This document shows positions 44,840-55,590 of a stretch of 64,000 nt of DNA, piece by piece. The stretch comes from Verticiella alkaliphila (GTDB taxonomy: Bacteria > Pseudomonadota > Gammaproteobacteria > Burkholderiales > Burkholderiaceae_B), in the NCBI RefSeq assembly GCF_018904615.1, contig NZ_JADCNH010000005.1, forward strand, positions 150,681 through 214,680. Direction: 5' to 3'. Position numbers and translations under genes: made by a program. Positions within the stretch are counted from its first letter, which is position 1. Each line of letters opens with the position of its first letter. The notes beneath the pieces were generated by a model that was not told the DNA's origin, did not search any database, and was given only the letters and a program-made list of their open reading frames with translations.

Positions 44840-45628
44840 TTGTCCGTTTCTGCGCCCCGCCCCTGGCATGTTCCCACCCCGCACGGCCGCCTCTTTGCCA
44901 AATCCTGGTCGACGACGGCTGATGGCTGGGGGGAACGAGCCCCGATCATCCTTTTTCACGATTCACTGGGCAGCATCGATCTCTGGCGCGACTTTCCCGG
45001 CCAGCTCGCCCAGGCCACCGGACGCGCCGTCATCGCCTACGATCGGCTGGGCTTTGGCGGATCCGATCCGCACCCCGGCGCGCTCGCCTTGGACTTCGTC
45101 GCCGACGAAGCCAAGACCTACGTGCCGGCCCTGCTGGCGCACCTGGGCATCCACCGCTTCGTGGCCTGCGGCCACAGCGTGGGCGGTGGCATGGCGGTGG
45201 AAACGGCGGCGTTGCAGCCTGACGACTGCCTGGCAGTGGTCACGCTGGGCGCGCAAGCTTTCGCCGAAGACCGCACGCTGAGCGGCATCCGCGTTGCCAA
45301 GGACGATTTCGCCAAGCCGGAGAACCTCGCCCGACTCGCCCGCTATCACGGCGAGAAGGCCGCCTGGGTGGTGAACGCCTGGACGGAAAGCTGGCTATCG
45401 CCCGCCTTCGCCGACTGGACCATCGATACCGCGCTGGCTGCCGTGCGCTGCCCCGTGCTCGCCATCCACGGCGAGAACGACGAGTACGGAAGCACCGTGC
45501 ACCCGCATCGCATCGCCACGGGCCGCGGGAGCGCGCACGTGCTCGGCGGCGTGGGTCATGTGCCGCACCGGGAAGATCCGGCGCGCGTGCTGGCGTTGAT
45601 CGTGCCGTTCCTGGCCGAGATCGACTAA
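44840..45628 (+). CDS. Alpha/beta hydrolase
   Basis: 262-residue cytoplasmic alpha/beta hydrolase. Oxyanion region FHDSLGSIDLW, nucleophile CGHSVGGG, acid in HGENDEYG and histidine in GVGHVPHRED. The start is uncertain. The TTG at 44840 has GGAG 10 nt upstream and gives MSVSAPRPWHVPTPHG. An in-frame ATG at 44786 coincides with a TATGCT that could itself be a -10 box. A TTG at 44822 is also possible. It resembles carboxylester or peptidase-type hydrolases; substrate unknown. Confidence 0.8.
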   Translation: MSVSAPRPWHVPTPHGRLFAKSWSTTADGWGERAPIILFHDSLGSIDLWRDFPGQLAQATGRAVIAYDRLGFGGSDPHPGALALDFVADEAKTYVPALLAHLGIHRFVACGHSVGGGMAVETAALQPDDCLAVVTLGAQAFAEDRTLSGIRVAKDDFAKPENLARLARYHGEKAAWVVNAWTESWLSPAFADWTIDTALAAVRCPVLAIHGENDEYGSTVHPHRIATGRGSAHVLGGVGHVPHREDPARVLALIVPFLAEID

Positions 45629-45689
45629 CGCGCAAGGCGTCGCAGATGACACATCAGAGCCATGTACTGCCAGGGAGGCGGCGCGTACA

Positions 45690-45735
45690 TTGCACTCACT
45701 GGCTCCAACAAGAGCCTTCCCAACTCGGAGTGCAA
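45690..45735 (+). promoter_or_regulatory. Nested hairpin covering the ribosome site of the small peptide gene
   Basis: Outer arms TTGCACTC (45690-45697) and GAGTGCAA (45728-45735), perfect 8 bp; inner arms GGCTC (45701-45705) and GAGCC (45712-45716) with a 6-nt loop. The outer right arm includes the GGAG ribosome site and ends just before the ATG at 45737. Folded RNA would block translation, so this is a candidate thermosensor or target of a regulatory RNA. Confidence 0.55.
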
Positions 45736-45736
45736 C

Positions 45737-45892
45737 ATGTCGAACACCACCAATCTGCCGCAGTCGGACGATGCCGTGCAAGTGCTGGATGATGCGATGC
45801 TGGACATGACCACGGCGGGCGCGTCCGTCGTCGGTCAAGTCTGGGAAGGGGCGAAGGACTTCGCCTGGCTCTTCTGGACGAATTGGGTCTGA
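45737..45892 (+). CDS. 51-residue bacteriocin-like or toxin-like peptide
   Basis: Small peptide starting MSNTTNLPQSDDAVQVLDD. The first half is polar and acidic. The segment LDDAMLDMTTAGA resembles the end of double-glycine or Nif11-type leaders. The second half (about residues 29-51, SVVGQVWEGAKDF then AWLFWTNWV) is amphipathic and has four tryptophans. GGAG lies 7 nt before the ATG. No modification enzyme, immunity gene or peptidase-ABC gene is adjacent, so a RiPP, bacteriocin or type I toxin are all only possible. I do not recognise a family. Confidence 0.6.
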   Translation: MSNTTNLPQSDDAVQVLDDAMLDMTTAGASVVGQVWEGAKDFAWLFWTNWV

Positions 45893-45936
45893 GGCCCTGC
45901 GGCGGCGCAAGCCGAGCCGTGACGAGCGCGGCAAAG

Positions 45937-45962
45937 AAAAAGGCGCCCCGAGGGGCGCCTTC
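45937..45962 (-). terminator. Rho-independent terminator of rpoD
   Basis: Stem AGGCGCCC (45941-45948) and GGGCGCCT (45953-45960), loop CGAG. On the minus strand it is followed by TTTTTC (from the A run at 45937-45941). It lies 22 nt past the rpoD stop and can also end the small peptide transcript. Confidence 0.85.
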
Positions 45963-45983
45963 CTCATGCCGAAGCCTGACGGC

Positions 45984-48239
<2,256 letters not shown>

Positions 48240-48705
48240 GGCTTTCGTCAACCCGTATGCCCCGACGAGCGGGGAAGGATGGAAGGAAATGCGTGTCCCG
48301 GGCGGCAGCGCGGCGCAGCGGGCCTGCGCACGGGACGAGATAGGAACTTGGCGGCGGGCAAATGGCCTGCGCACGCCAGCACGCGCATCGGGATAATGTC
48401 TATATGGAGGCGCACGAAGTGAGCATCAAGGCCTGCAGGTCGCATATGCGCTGTGTCGATGGGCTTCGCGCCAACGTGGGATGGTTTCACGTGCCGTGCC
48501 AAAGACGAATGCGCACTACTGCAGACGCCTTGCGCCACGGGATATTCCAATGCCTCGCGCCGAGAACCCATCATTTTATCGCCAAAAGTGCAGAATCTGC
48601 AAGCACCATTGTAGTTTCGACCGATGACGCGGCCTGGCGCTCGTAGGCGCGATTCGTGCTTTGGGTCCTGTCGAGCGGCCGGTCGGGGCCCTGTCGGGAG
48701 CGTGT
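48240..48705. other. Divergent control region between rpoD and extensin-like gene
   Basis: 466 nt without a gene. It holds the rpoD promoter candidate at 48573-48602 and a second AT-richer spot near 48391-48402. The rpoD leader would be about 325 nt long. Short open frames here have no ribosome sites. Confidence 0.6.
48573..48602 (-). promoter_or_regulatory. Probable sigma-70 promoter of rpoD
   Basis: Minus strand: TTGCAG (48597-48602), 18-nt spacer, TAAAAT (48573-48578). Confidence 0.45.
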
Positions 48706-49410
48706 GTGCGAGGCTTGTTGGTGCTGGCGGTCATCGCGGGGCTGATCTGGTTCGGTGTGCGTCAATCGGGCTGGACGGTGCCGCGCGAATGGAACCCCTG
48801 GGCACCGCTTGCGGTCACGGACCCGATCACCCCCGTCACGCGCTACAAGCTGCGCCAGCTGCGCGAGGATCGCCCCGCCTGCCTGGCCGCGTTGGGCACG
48901 GCACGCGAAGGCGCCCTGCGATTCGATGCGCTCGCCGACTACAGCCCGACGGCCGCCTGCCCGCTGGAGAACATCGTGCGCGTGCGTCGCGCCGGGGTGG
49001 ACTTCAACGCCCCCTTCACGGCCAGTTGCCCGCTGGCACTGGCCTGGACGATGTTCGAGGAACACGGCCTGCAGGCGGCGGCCCAGGAGACGCTCGACAG
49101 CCGCGTGACCCGGGTCGAGCACGTGGGCTCGTTCGCCTGCCGAAACATCTATCACCGACAGAACGCCCGGCGCAGCGAACACGCCACGGCCGAGGCACTC
49201 GATGTCGTCGGCTTTCGTCTGGCCGACGGCCAGCGCGTGAGCGTGTTGCGCGACTGGGACAGCGAGGGCGGGACCGCGGCCGCCCGCTTCCTGCTCGCCG
49301 CGCGCGATGCGGCCTGCAAGCATTTCGGCAATACGCTCGGCCCGGAGTACAACGCCGCGCATGCGGATCACTTTCACTTCGGCATGCGGGGCTTCGGGCT
49401 GTGCAAGTGA
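48706..49410 (+). CDS. Extensin-like C-terminal domain protein
   Basis: 234-residue membrane-anchored protein with an N-terminal helix (LLVLAVIAGLIWFGV) and an extensin-like C-terminal domain. Conserved motifs are the CPLENIVRV region, SEHATAEALDVVGF and DHFHFGMRGFGLCK, with four or more cysteines that may pair and His/Asp residues recalling M15-type peptidases. Probably acts on the cell wall or envelope. I use the GTG at 48706 because GGGAG lies 5 nt upstream; a TTG at 48661 would add 15 residues. GC is like the core genome. Its stop is only 7 nt from the stop of the convergent hipA-like gene. Confidence 0.8.
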   Translation: MRGLLVLAVIAGLIWFGVRQSGWTVPREWNPWAPLAVTDPITPVTRYKLRQLREDRPACLAALGTAREGALRFDALADYSPTAACPLENIVRVRRAGVDFNAPFTASCPLALAWTMFEEHGLQAAAQETLDSRVTRVEHVGSFACRNIYHRQNARRSEHATAEALDVVGFRLADGQRVSVLRDWDSEGGTAAARFLLAARDAACKHFGNTLGPEYNAAHADHFHFGMRGFGLCK

Positions 49411-49417
49411 GCACGCA

Positions 49418-50635
49418 TTAGCGTACGTGGGGTGCCAGCACTGGCACTCGACGCATGTGATCATCGAGGCGAACGACTTGATCGCTGGTGTAAAGCTGCT
49501 GCTCACGAATGGAGCGCCACGACGACGCAACGTTATGCGCTGCCTCTTCCACCCAACCTTCCATCTTTGTCGGAGTAATCCCAAGCCGTTTTGCCAGCGA
49601 AGCAAAACGCCTCAAGTCAAAGTTTTCCCAGCGTTTACGACCTCCGAAATTCAAGGCGGGCTCGTCCGTTTCCTGATACTGGATTGTCGAGACCAGATCA
49701 TAATTCGGCGACAGTTCTGCTGAGACCTGATCCGGGTAGATCACGCTCCAGTTCTTAAGATGCGCATCGCCGTTGCCAGACGCAGCCATGAATATCAAGC
49801 GCTTGACGACATCCGCGACCGCTGCCTCTCCACTAAGCGCAAACGCGAAGCTAGCGACAGTCTCGTAGTTCATGTTGTACTTCGCATGCGGGTACACGTC
49901 GAGCAACTGCGCAAAATCCTCCATGTGGACATGTTCGGAATCTCCCGTCCGATCAAACCGTAAAATAGCCAGAGCTGTGGATCCGCGCAATGGCATTTCA
50001 GTCATCGGAATGCGCGTTAGCTCGCCCATCGGGACAAGCCGGATCTGGGGCACTTGCAGCCCACTAGCCGCCGCCCAGGTCATCGTCGCGAACTCATTCT
50101 CGGGCACGTTCTCGAAACGCGCGTCTGGTAGTTTGACGATCCAGTTTCCTCCATGCTGATCCCGCCCGGGGATGGTAAGACCACGCTCTGTCCAGCGCGC
50201 AGAAAATTTCAATTGCACGCCAGCCAGGGAAAAATGCCAGGAGACGTCATCGCGACCATCAGAATCGTCATCTTCCCCACTGTCCTCAAGGGGAGCTGCG
50301 CCCTCCGCCGGAACTAACGTCACAGCCCCGGGAAGATCTGCGCGCAAATGCGCCAACATGCGGAACTCGTGAAGAAGAGAGTCCCCAGCCCTAGCAACCA
50401 TGAATTCTCGGAGCGCCCCCTCTGGCAACAAATTAGCAAACCATGCAGGTAAACGAGCACGGCTAAAAAACTTGCCACGCGGATTATCCAGAAATGTCTG
50501 CCCAAGAATCGGGCGTGGATAAGCCTCGATATAGGACTGAAACAAAGAAAACTCCGCACCCCCTCTCGCGTTACCACGCAAGAGCCCGACGGGCACTCTG
50601 TGTACATCTACTCGATAGGCATCGGATACTCTCAT
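49418..50635 (-). CDS. HipA-like serine/threonine kinase
   Basis: 405-residue HipA-family kinase. N-terminal HipA domain with ANLLPEGALREFM (about 67-79). Kinase core: G-loop SLAGVQLKFSA, ATP-binding lysine in WIVKLP, ALAILRFDR, VHMEDFAQLL, catalytic loop GNGDAHLKNW and metal-binding SPNYDLVST. All essential residues are kept, so it should be active. An acidic loop (GEDDDSDGRDD, about 119-129) precedes the kinase core. The ATG (50633-50635) overlaps the stop of the DUF262 gene, so the two are coupled. No HipB-type helix-turn-helix antitoxin is present. HipA of E. coli phosphorylates glutamyl-tRNA synthetase; the target here is unknown. Confidence 0.9.
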   Translation of the reverse strand: MRVSDAYRVDVHRVPVGLLRGNARGGAEFSLFQSYIEAYPRPILGQTFLDNPRGKFFSRARLPAWFANLLPEGALREFMVARAGDSLLHEFRMLAHLRADLPGAVTLVPAEGAAPLEDSGEDDDSDGRDDVSWHFSLAGVQLKFSARWTERGLTIPGRDQHGGNWIVKLPDARFENVPENEFATMTWAAASGLQVPQIRLVPMGELTRIPMTEMPLRGSTALAILRFDRTGDSEHVHMEDFAQLLDVYPHAKYNMNYETVASFAFALSGEAAVADVVKRLIFMAASGNGDAHLKNWSVIYPDQVSAELSPNYDLVSTIQYQETDEPALNFGGRKRWENFDLRRFASLAKRLGITPTKMEGWVEEAAHNVASSWRSIREQQLYTSDQVVRLDDHMRRVPVLAPHVR

Positions 50636-52300
50636 GCCACATCAACCTCATCGTCGGTCACGATCAGAGAACGCAAACTCGCGCGATCCAACTCATCCCA
50701 GCGCGCTTTTGCCAAGAAGAAGGTTCTCAGCCTAGGAGCCAGCCATGCCATCCGGGCCTGCAAGAACCGGGCGTGGTCACCTTGCTTGAGTTCCCCTAAC
50801 GCGCGAGCATCAATGCCGTGAGAAAGCAGAACTCGCTCATCCGCGCAGTCGAGAATCTGGCGACGGACGCCCCCTGCCGCATAAGGGTGGACCATCCTGT
50901 TGGCTACTGTATGAAAGATCGGCGATGCAGCCACCACGGCTTTCGAGACAATCGACGGGAGCACGACGCCACTGCCATCGGCATCAAGAATGTCATTGAC
51001 CTGAACAAGCTCGCCTGTGCGCAAGTCACGTGGGCCAAGATCAAGGAGAGCGAGTGTCTGCAACTTGCTGGCTGCGAATCGAAAATTAAACGGGTCAACA
51101 ATTTCAGGCGTATGGCCACGCCCCCCCTTCGATCTGCTCCAAGAGCCCGCGCACGGACGCGTGCTCATCCTGCGGCCTAATGCTCGCCAGCGCGGCGCGC
51201 GCAGACACAGTGTCTCCACGATGCAGTCCGTTCATAGCACCGCGCCATACCCACCTCGTCAACAGCTCCTTTGAACGCGGACTCGGTAGAGGGTGATACG
51301 AAAAAAATTTTGCCAACGTCACCATTGGCTTCTTGTAAGGCAACAAGTCGTAGTGAGGGATGCCCACAGACTCTCGCAGAAATCGGATGACGATTCCTGT
51401 GACCTCGGCTGCGCGCCCAAATGCCTCCCCAACCTGCGTAGGTGACATTCGCGACATATGTTCGCTTAGGCCCCTTCCAGAATCCACTCCCTCGAGAGCA
51501 CTCATCACTAGGTGAAGTATCTTGGTATCCACTCGCCCGAAGTCATGCGGCAGGAGCGCGGTGGCGACATCTCGAATGGAGGACGGCACAGCAGCGCCGC
51601 GCTGTCCGTGGAGAGCTTCGAAAACCTCATCGACGTTCAGCGACTTTCCCGCTGTGTTCACACGTCCAAAGATCTCACGCAGAGTGCTCTCGCTGTCGGA
51701 GCGCACCAAGTAAGCCGGAACCTCATATTCTCGAATGCGCTTCCCCACCTGAAAAGCGCGTTCGCGACGAGCGGCATCAGGTTGGAACTCGAAAATCCAC
51801 TGCATCAACCGCTCGGAGTCAAGAATGACAGTGAGAGGCAACCACCGAGCAGGATCATCCGCCCGGTCCTTCTGCCGCGGGGGAGGTAGCAACTTATTTT
51901 GATCGAGATCGAAGAAAAGTGCGAACGAATCGCCATCCTCTGAAGGGGCCGTGAGCACGCGAATGAGTGACACGATTCGCTGTTGACCATCTACAACCCA
52001 GAGTGCATCGGTACGACCCGCAGCACTAATTCGGACAGTCTGAAACACAAGCTCTTCCGCAGAAGCTTCACGCTCCCAGAGCAGGAGTGTTCCCACAGGA
52101 TAGCCGCGATAGAGGCTATCCATGAGTTTGAGTGCGTCGTCCCGCTCCCATTTCAAGTCACGCTGAAAAGTGGGAATGCGTACGCGTCCTCGCCGCACCT
52201 CGGCAAGAAGATCTTCAATCTTAAACGCCTTAGCCTCTGGACGCCTAGCCAACGATGCTGGCCCCAGTTGACCATCGCTCTTGTCAGTACTCGCAGCCAT
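50632..52300 (-). pseudogene. DUF262 protein, split by a poly-G frameshift
   Basis: The first frame (ATG 52298-52300 to stop 51104) encodes a DUF262 (ParB/Srx-fold, GmrS-like) domain with IPTFQRDLKWERDD, GYPVGTLLLWE, VVDGQQRIVSL and FGRVNTAGKSLNVDE. A second frame (to 50632) encodes a segment like the C-terminal part of longer DUF262 proteins (FHTVANRMVHP, LLSHGIDARAL, FLQARMAWL). The frames meet at seven G residues (51121-51127). With six Gs they join into one 555-residue protein. Alternatively the second part starts alone at ATG 51166-51168. It may be off in this cell, phase-variable, or a sequence error. DUF262 relatives act in DNA restriction (GmrSD, BrxU). Confidence 0.75.
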
Positions 52301-52513
52301 GTTTGAACGCCGGAATCCCAATGCGACATAATGCCATGTTTGCCTACAATGCTGTTACTCAGCTACCGAGTAGCTAACACGCGGATGCGCTAGGGTGTGC
52401 TCATTCCGATTGTTTGGTTACATGAAGAGGGGCTGTCATAGTTTGGCTTAAACGATGGTGGTAACCAGTCTGATGAGCAGATCATGGTAACGCTCGCGTA
52501 ATGAGCTACCCGC
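52301..52513. other. Gap between DUF262 gene and dnaG, with hairpin
   Basis: 213 nt, AT-richer than the flanks. AGCTAC (52361-52366) and GTAGCT (52370-52375) form a 6-bp hairpin with a CGA loop that may be an operator of the island operon. In the frame of dnaG, past its stop, a short open stretch (about 17 residues, LRERYHDLLIRLV...) could be a vestige of an older gene. No terminator with a T run was seen for dnaG. Confidence 0.4.
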
Positions 52514-54664
52514 TCAGTCCGCGCTGGCCTCGGCGCGCGCGGCCGCGCGCAGCTGCGCGATCTCGCGATCGCATTCCAGGTAACGGGCCAATGCTTCCTT
52601 GTCGGCAGCCCGCTTGGCAAGCGCCGCCTGCTCAGCCTGCAGACGCGTGATCGCCACGCTGCGCAAGGTATCGCGCAATTCCGCCTGCGGCTCAGGCAAC
52701 TCATCCACCAATAGCGTATCGGCCGCTGCGAGATTCAGGTCGTGCTCGAACTCCCCCGCGGCCTGCAGCACGGCGCCGGTGTGCCGCGCGCCGCTCTCGC
52801 GCACGATACGGATGAGCGCCAGCACCAGCGCGAACTCGCCCGCGGCCCGCAGGTGCACTTCGGCAGGTTCGTCGACGTGCTCGACAAGCTGCGGGTGCGC
52901 GATCAGCAGGCGCACCAGGCGTTGCGGCAGTGTGGGGACGGGACGACGCGAGCCCGGCGGGTCGCGCTCATCTTCCCAGTCGCGATCCCGGAAGCGGCCT
53001 TTGCCCTTGCCCTGCCAGCGATCGGACTTGCCGTTGCGCCCTCCCTGGCGAAACCCGGATTTGCCGCGATAGCCACCTCCCTGCCCCCCTCCGCCTTGGC
53101 CATAGCCGCCGTCGGCGCCGGGCGGGGGGCCTTCCATGTCGCCATAGCTGCCAGGAAAGCCATCGTCGGGCACGTAGCCGGTGTCATAGCCCTGATCGTC
53201 GAACCCCGGCGGCGGGCCGTCATCACGCGAGGCTGCGCCGGCCCGCGGCGCGTCACTGCGCGCGGCCGTGGCAGGCACCGTGGTCCCAGCGGCCGGCGCT
53301 GCGCCCGGCGGTTGGCGACGACCGGCATTCACGAGCGGGCCCGTGGGCTTGTCTTCCAGCGCCAGCAGGGGCGCGATCTCGTCCGGGGTCAGGCGAACGA
53401 GCGTGGCGAGCTCGCGCACCACCTGCAGGCGCAAGGCGCCCGCCGGCATCGCCTGCATGAGCGGTTGCGCATCGTGCAGGCAGCGCGCCCGGCCCTCCGG
53501 CTGCGCCAGGTCGTGCTGCGCAGCCCACTCATCCAGCATGAAGCGCGACAGGGAGGCCGCATCCTTCAGGGCTTGCCGGAACGCGGCCTCGCCCTCGGCG
53601 CGGATGTAGGAATCGGGATCGTGCTCACCGGGCAGGAAGAGAAAGCGGATGGCGATGTCGTCACGCAGCAGCGGCAGGCACGCCTGCAAGGCGCGCCAGG
53701 CCGCGCGCCGACCCGCCTTGTCCCCATCGAAGCTGAAGACGATGTTGTCGGTGACGCGCAGGAGCTTCTGCACGTGTTGCGCGGTGGTCGCCGTTCCCAG
53801 CGTGGCCACGGCATTGCCCACGCCCATCTGGGCGAGCGCCACCACGTCCATGTAGCCTTCGACCACGATCACCTGGCCCGCCGCGCGGATCGACTGACGC
53901 GCCTCCCAGAGCCCATAGAGCTCGGTCCCCTTGGAGAAGACCGGGGTCTCGGGCGAATTCAGGTACTTGGGCTCGCGCTTGCCGATCACCCGGCCACCGA
54001 AGCCGACGAGGTGACCACGCGCGTTGCGAATCGGGAACATCACCCGGTCGCGGAAGCGGTCGTAGCGCCGACCGTCGTCGGACTGGATGACGAGCCCGGA
54101 CTCGACCAGCAGCGCGGAGAAGTCCGGCTTATCGTAATCCGGGAAGACGGCGGAAAGCCCGTGGCGATCCGCGGCGGCCCAGCCCAGGCCGTACTGCGCA
54201 GCGATCTGCCCCGTGAGCCCGCGGCCCTTCAGGTAGTCGATGGCGCCGCGCGCCGTGCGCAGGGCCTTGCGATAGTGATCGTTGGCGGTCTCCAGCACCT
54301 GGGTGTGCTGGTTCACTTCTTCTCGGCGGCGGGCTTCTTCAGCGCGTGCGGCACGGCCGCCCGGTCCGCGCGGCTCCTGGGGCACGGTCATGCCCACGGA
54401 GTCGGCCAGCTGGCGCACGGCTTCCGGGAAGCTTGCGCCCGTGTGCTCCATCACGAAGCGGATCGACGTGCCATGGGCGCCGCAGCCGAAGCAGTGATAG
54501 AACTGTTTGGTCGGGCTTACCGTGAACGACGGCGACTTCTCGTTGTGGAACGGGCACAGGCCCAGGAGATTCGCGCCCGCCTTGCGCAGCTGCACGTAAC
54601 GACCGACGACGTCAGCGACGTCGACGCGCTCGAGCAGGCTCTGGATGAAGGAATCTGGGATCAT
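52514..54664 (-). CDS. dnaG: DNA primase
   Basis: Synthesises RNA primers at the replication fork. 716 residues: zinc-binding domain (LCPFHNEKSPSFTV, FYHCFGCGAHG; residues about 36-65), catalytic core with the RNA polymerase basic motif and the TOPRIM segment (VIVVEGYMDVVALAQMG, SFDGDKAGRRAAWRA), then the C-terminal helicase-binding domain. Between about residues 440 and 575 lies an unusual Gly/Arg/Asp-rich disordered linker. The ATG at 54662-54664 is the standard start MIPDSFIQ. It follows yqeY in the macromolecular synthesis block. Confidence 0.96.
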   Translation of the reverse strand: MIPDSFIQSLLERVDVADVVGRYVQLRKAGANLLGLCPFHNEKSPSFTVSPTKQFYHCFGCGAHGTSIRFVMEHTGASFPEAVRQLADSVGMTVPQEPRGPGGRAARAEEARRREEVNQHTQVLETANDHYRKALRTARGAIDYLKGRGLTGQIAAQYGLGWAAADRHGLSAVFPDYDKPDFSALLVESGLVIQSDDGRRYDRFRDRVMFPIRNARGHLVGFGGRVIGKREPKYLNSPETPVFSKGTELYGLWEARQSIRAAGQVIVVEGYMDVVALAQMGVGNAVATLGTATTAQHVQKLLRVTDNIVFSFDGDKAGRRAAWRALQACLPLLRDDIAIRFLFLPGEHDPDSYIRAEGEAAFRQALKDAASLSRFMLDEWAAQHDLAQPEGRARCLHDAQPLMQAMPAGALRLQVVRELATLVRLTPDEIAPLLALEDKPTGPLVNAGRRQPPGAAPAAGTTVPATAARSDAPRAGAASRDDGPPPGFDDQGYDTGYVPDDGFPGSYGDMEGPPPGADGGYGQGGGGQGGGYRGKSGFRQGGRNGKSDRWQGKGKGRFRDRDWEDERDPPGSRRPVPTLPQRLVRLLIAHPQLVEHVDEPAEVHLRAAGEFALVLALIRIVRESGARHTGAVLQAAGEFEHDLNLAAADTLLVDELPEPQAELRDTLRSVAITRLQAEQAALAKRAADKEALARYLECDREIAQLRAAARAEASAD

Positions 54665-54767
54665 GGGCGGATAGCGCCGGTGGGCAGTGCGCAGGCATTC
54701 TCGCACGCCCCTGGCCGCACGGGCGCCATGCCACGGCGGCGCGTCGATGCGCCGCCGGTACGACGGA

Positions 54768-55229
54768 TCAGGCGCCCTTCAGGCGGGCGCCGAGCAGCTT
54801 AGAGACCTGGGACATGTCCGCACGGCCTGCCAGCTTGGGCTTGACGATGGCCATGGCCTTGCCCATGGCGGGTGCACCGGTCACGCCCTGCGCGGCCAGT
54901 TCGGCCACGGCCGCATCCACCACGGCCGTGATCTCGGCCTCGTCGGCCGCCTGCGGCAGGTATTCCTGCAGCACGGCAATCTCGGCGGCCTCCTCGGCAG
55001 CGGTCTCGGCGCGCCCAGCCTGCTCGTACGCGGCAATGGATTCGCGACGCTGCTTGACCTGCTTCTCGAGGATGGCGACGATCTGTGCATCGTCCAGCTC
55101 GATACGCTCGTCGACTTCACGCTGCTTGATGGCGGCCAGCATGAGGCGCAGGGTGCCCAGGCGGGCGGCATCCCGCGCGCGCATGGCGGATTTCATGTCT
55201 TCGGTCAGGCGGGTCTTGAGCTGGCTCAT
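54768..55229 (-). CDS. yqeY: GatB/YqeY domain protein
   Basis: 153-residue protein of the GatB/YqeY family, related to the tRNA-binding tail of amidotransferase subunit B but free-standing. Motifs: MSQLKTRLTEDMKSAMRARD, LGTLRLMLAAIK, LQEYLPQ and GVTGAPAMGKAMAIVKPKLAGRA (in two parts). It stands between rpsU and dnaG, its usual place in this bacterial group. Probable tRNA-binding role; not essential in studied bacteria. ATG at 55227-55229. Confidence 0.93.
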   Translation of the reverse strand: MSQLKTRLTEDMKSAMRARDAARLGTLRLMLAAIKQREVDERIELDDAQIVAILEKQVKQRRESIAAYEQAGRAETAAEEAAEIAVLQEYLPQAADEAEITAVVDAAVAELAAQGVTGAPAMGKAMAIVKPKLAGRADMSQVSKLLGARLKGA

Positions 55230-55303
55230 GGCAATCTCGAGAAAAAAGAAAAGGCGCGCGGGCGCAGGCGGATGCCGGACGTCGTCGAGGTTAGGCCCAG
55301 CGG

Positions 55304-55332
55304 CAAAAAGCCGCCAGGAAACCATGGCGGCT
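55304..55332 (-). terminator. Terminator between rpsU and yqeY
   Basis: Stem AGCCGCCA (55309-55316) and TGGCGGCT (55325-55332), 8-nt loop, followed on the minus strand by TTTTTG. It lies 46 nt past the rpsU stop. A partly leaky terminator at this place is known in the E. coli rpsU-dnaG-rpoD operon and keeps S21 output above primase output. Confidence 0.85.
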
Positions 55333-55377
55333 CGCGTCTGGAGCAACCCGGCGGCCAGCGCCGGGCATTCCAACCGA

Positions 55378-55590
55378 TCAGTACATGCGGGGGGGCAGTT
55401 GCTGGCTGCGGATGCGCTTGTAGTGACGCTTCACGGCAGCAGCGGCCTTGCGCTTGCGCTCGGACGTGGGCTTCTCGTAGAACTCACGAGCGCGCAGTTC
55501 GGTCAAGAGACCAGTCTTTTCGATGGTGCGCTTGAAGCGGCGCAGGGCGGCTTCGAACGGTTCGTTTTCTTTCAGACGTACGACGGGCAT
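55378..55590 (-). CDS. rpsU: 30S ribosomal protein S21
   Basis: 70-residue basic ribosomal protein. Sequence [20 protein letters not shown] and the [14 protein letters not shown] segment are typical S21. It is first in the macromolecular synthesis block (rpsU, yqeY, dnaG, then rpoD further on). The ATG is at 55588-55590. Confidence 0.97.
   Translation of the reverse strand: MPVVRLKENEPFEAALRRFKRTIEKTGLLTELRAREFYEKPTSERKRKAAAAVKRHYKRIRSQQLPPRMY

Larger units (their letters stand above)
49411..52513. other. Lower-GC island between dnaG and rpoD
   Basis: This 3.1-kb stretch is visibly richer in A/T than its neighbours and has different codon use. It holds the DUF262 and HipA-like genes only. 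It separates dnaG from rpoD, which are usually close in the macromolecular synthesis block. I found no integrase, transposase or clear flanking direct repeat. Acquisition by horizontal transfer is inferred. Confidence 0.65.

Noticed and set aside
50632..51219. Separate middle gene between DUF262 and hipA
   Set aside because: Possible from the ATG at 51166-51168, but no good ribosome site is present and the sequence continues the DUF262 family pattern once one G is removed. I treated it as the second half of the same gene.
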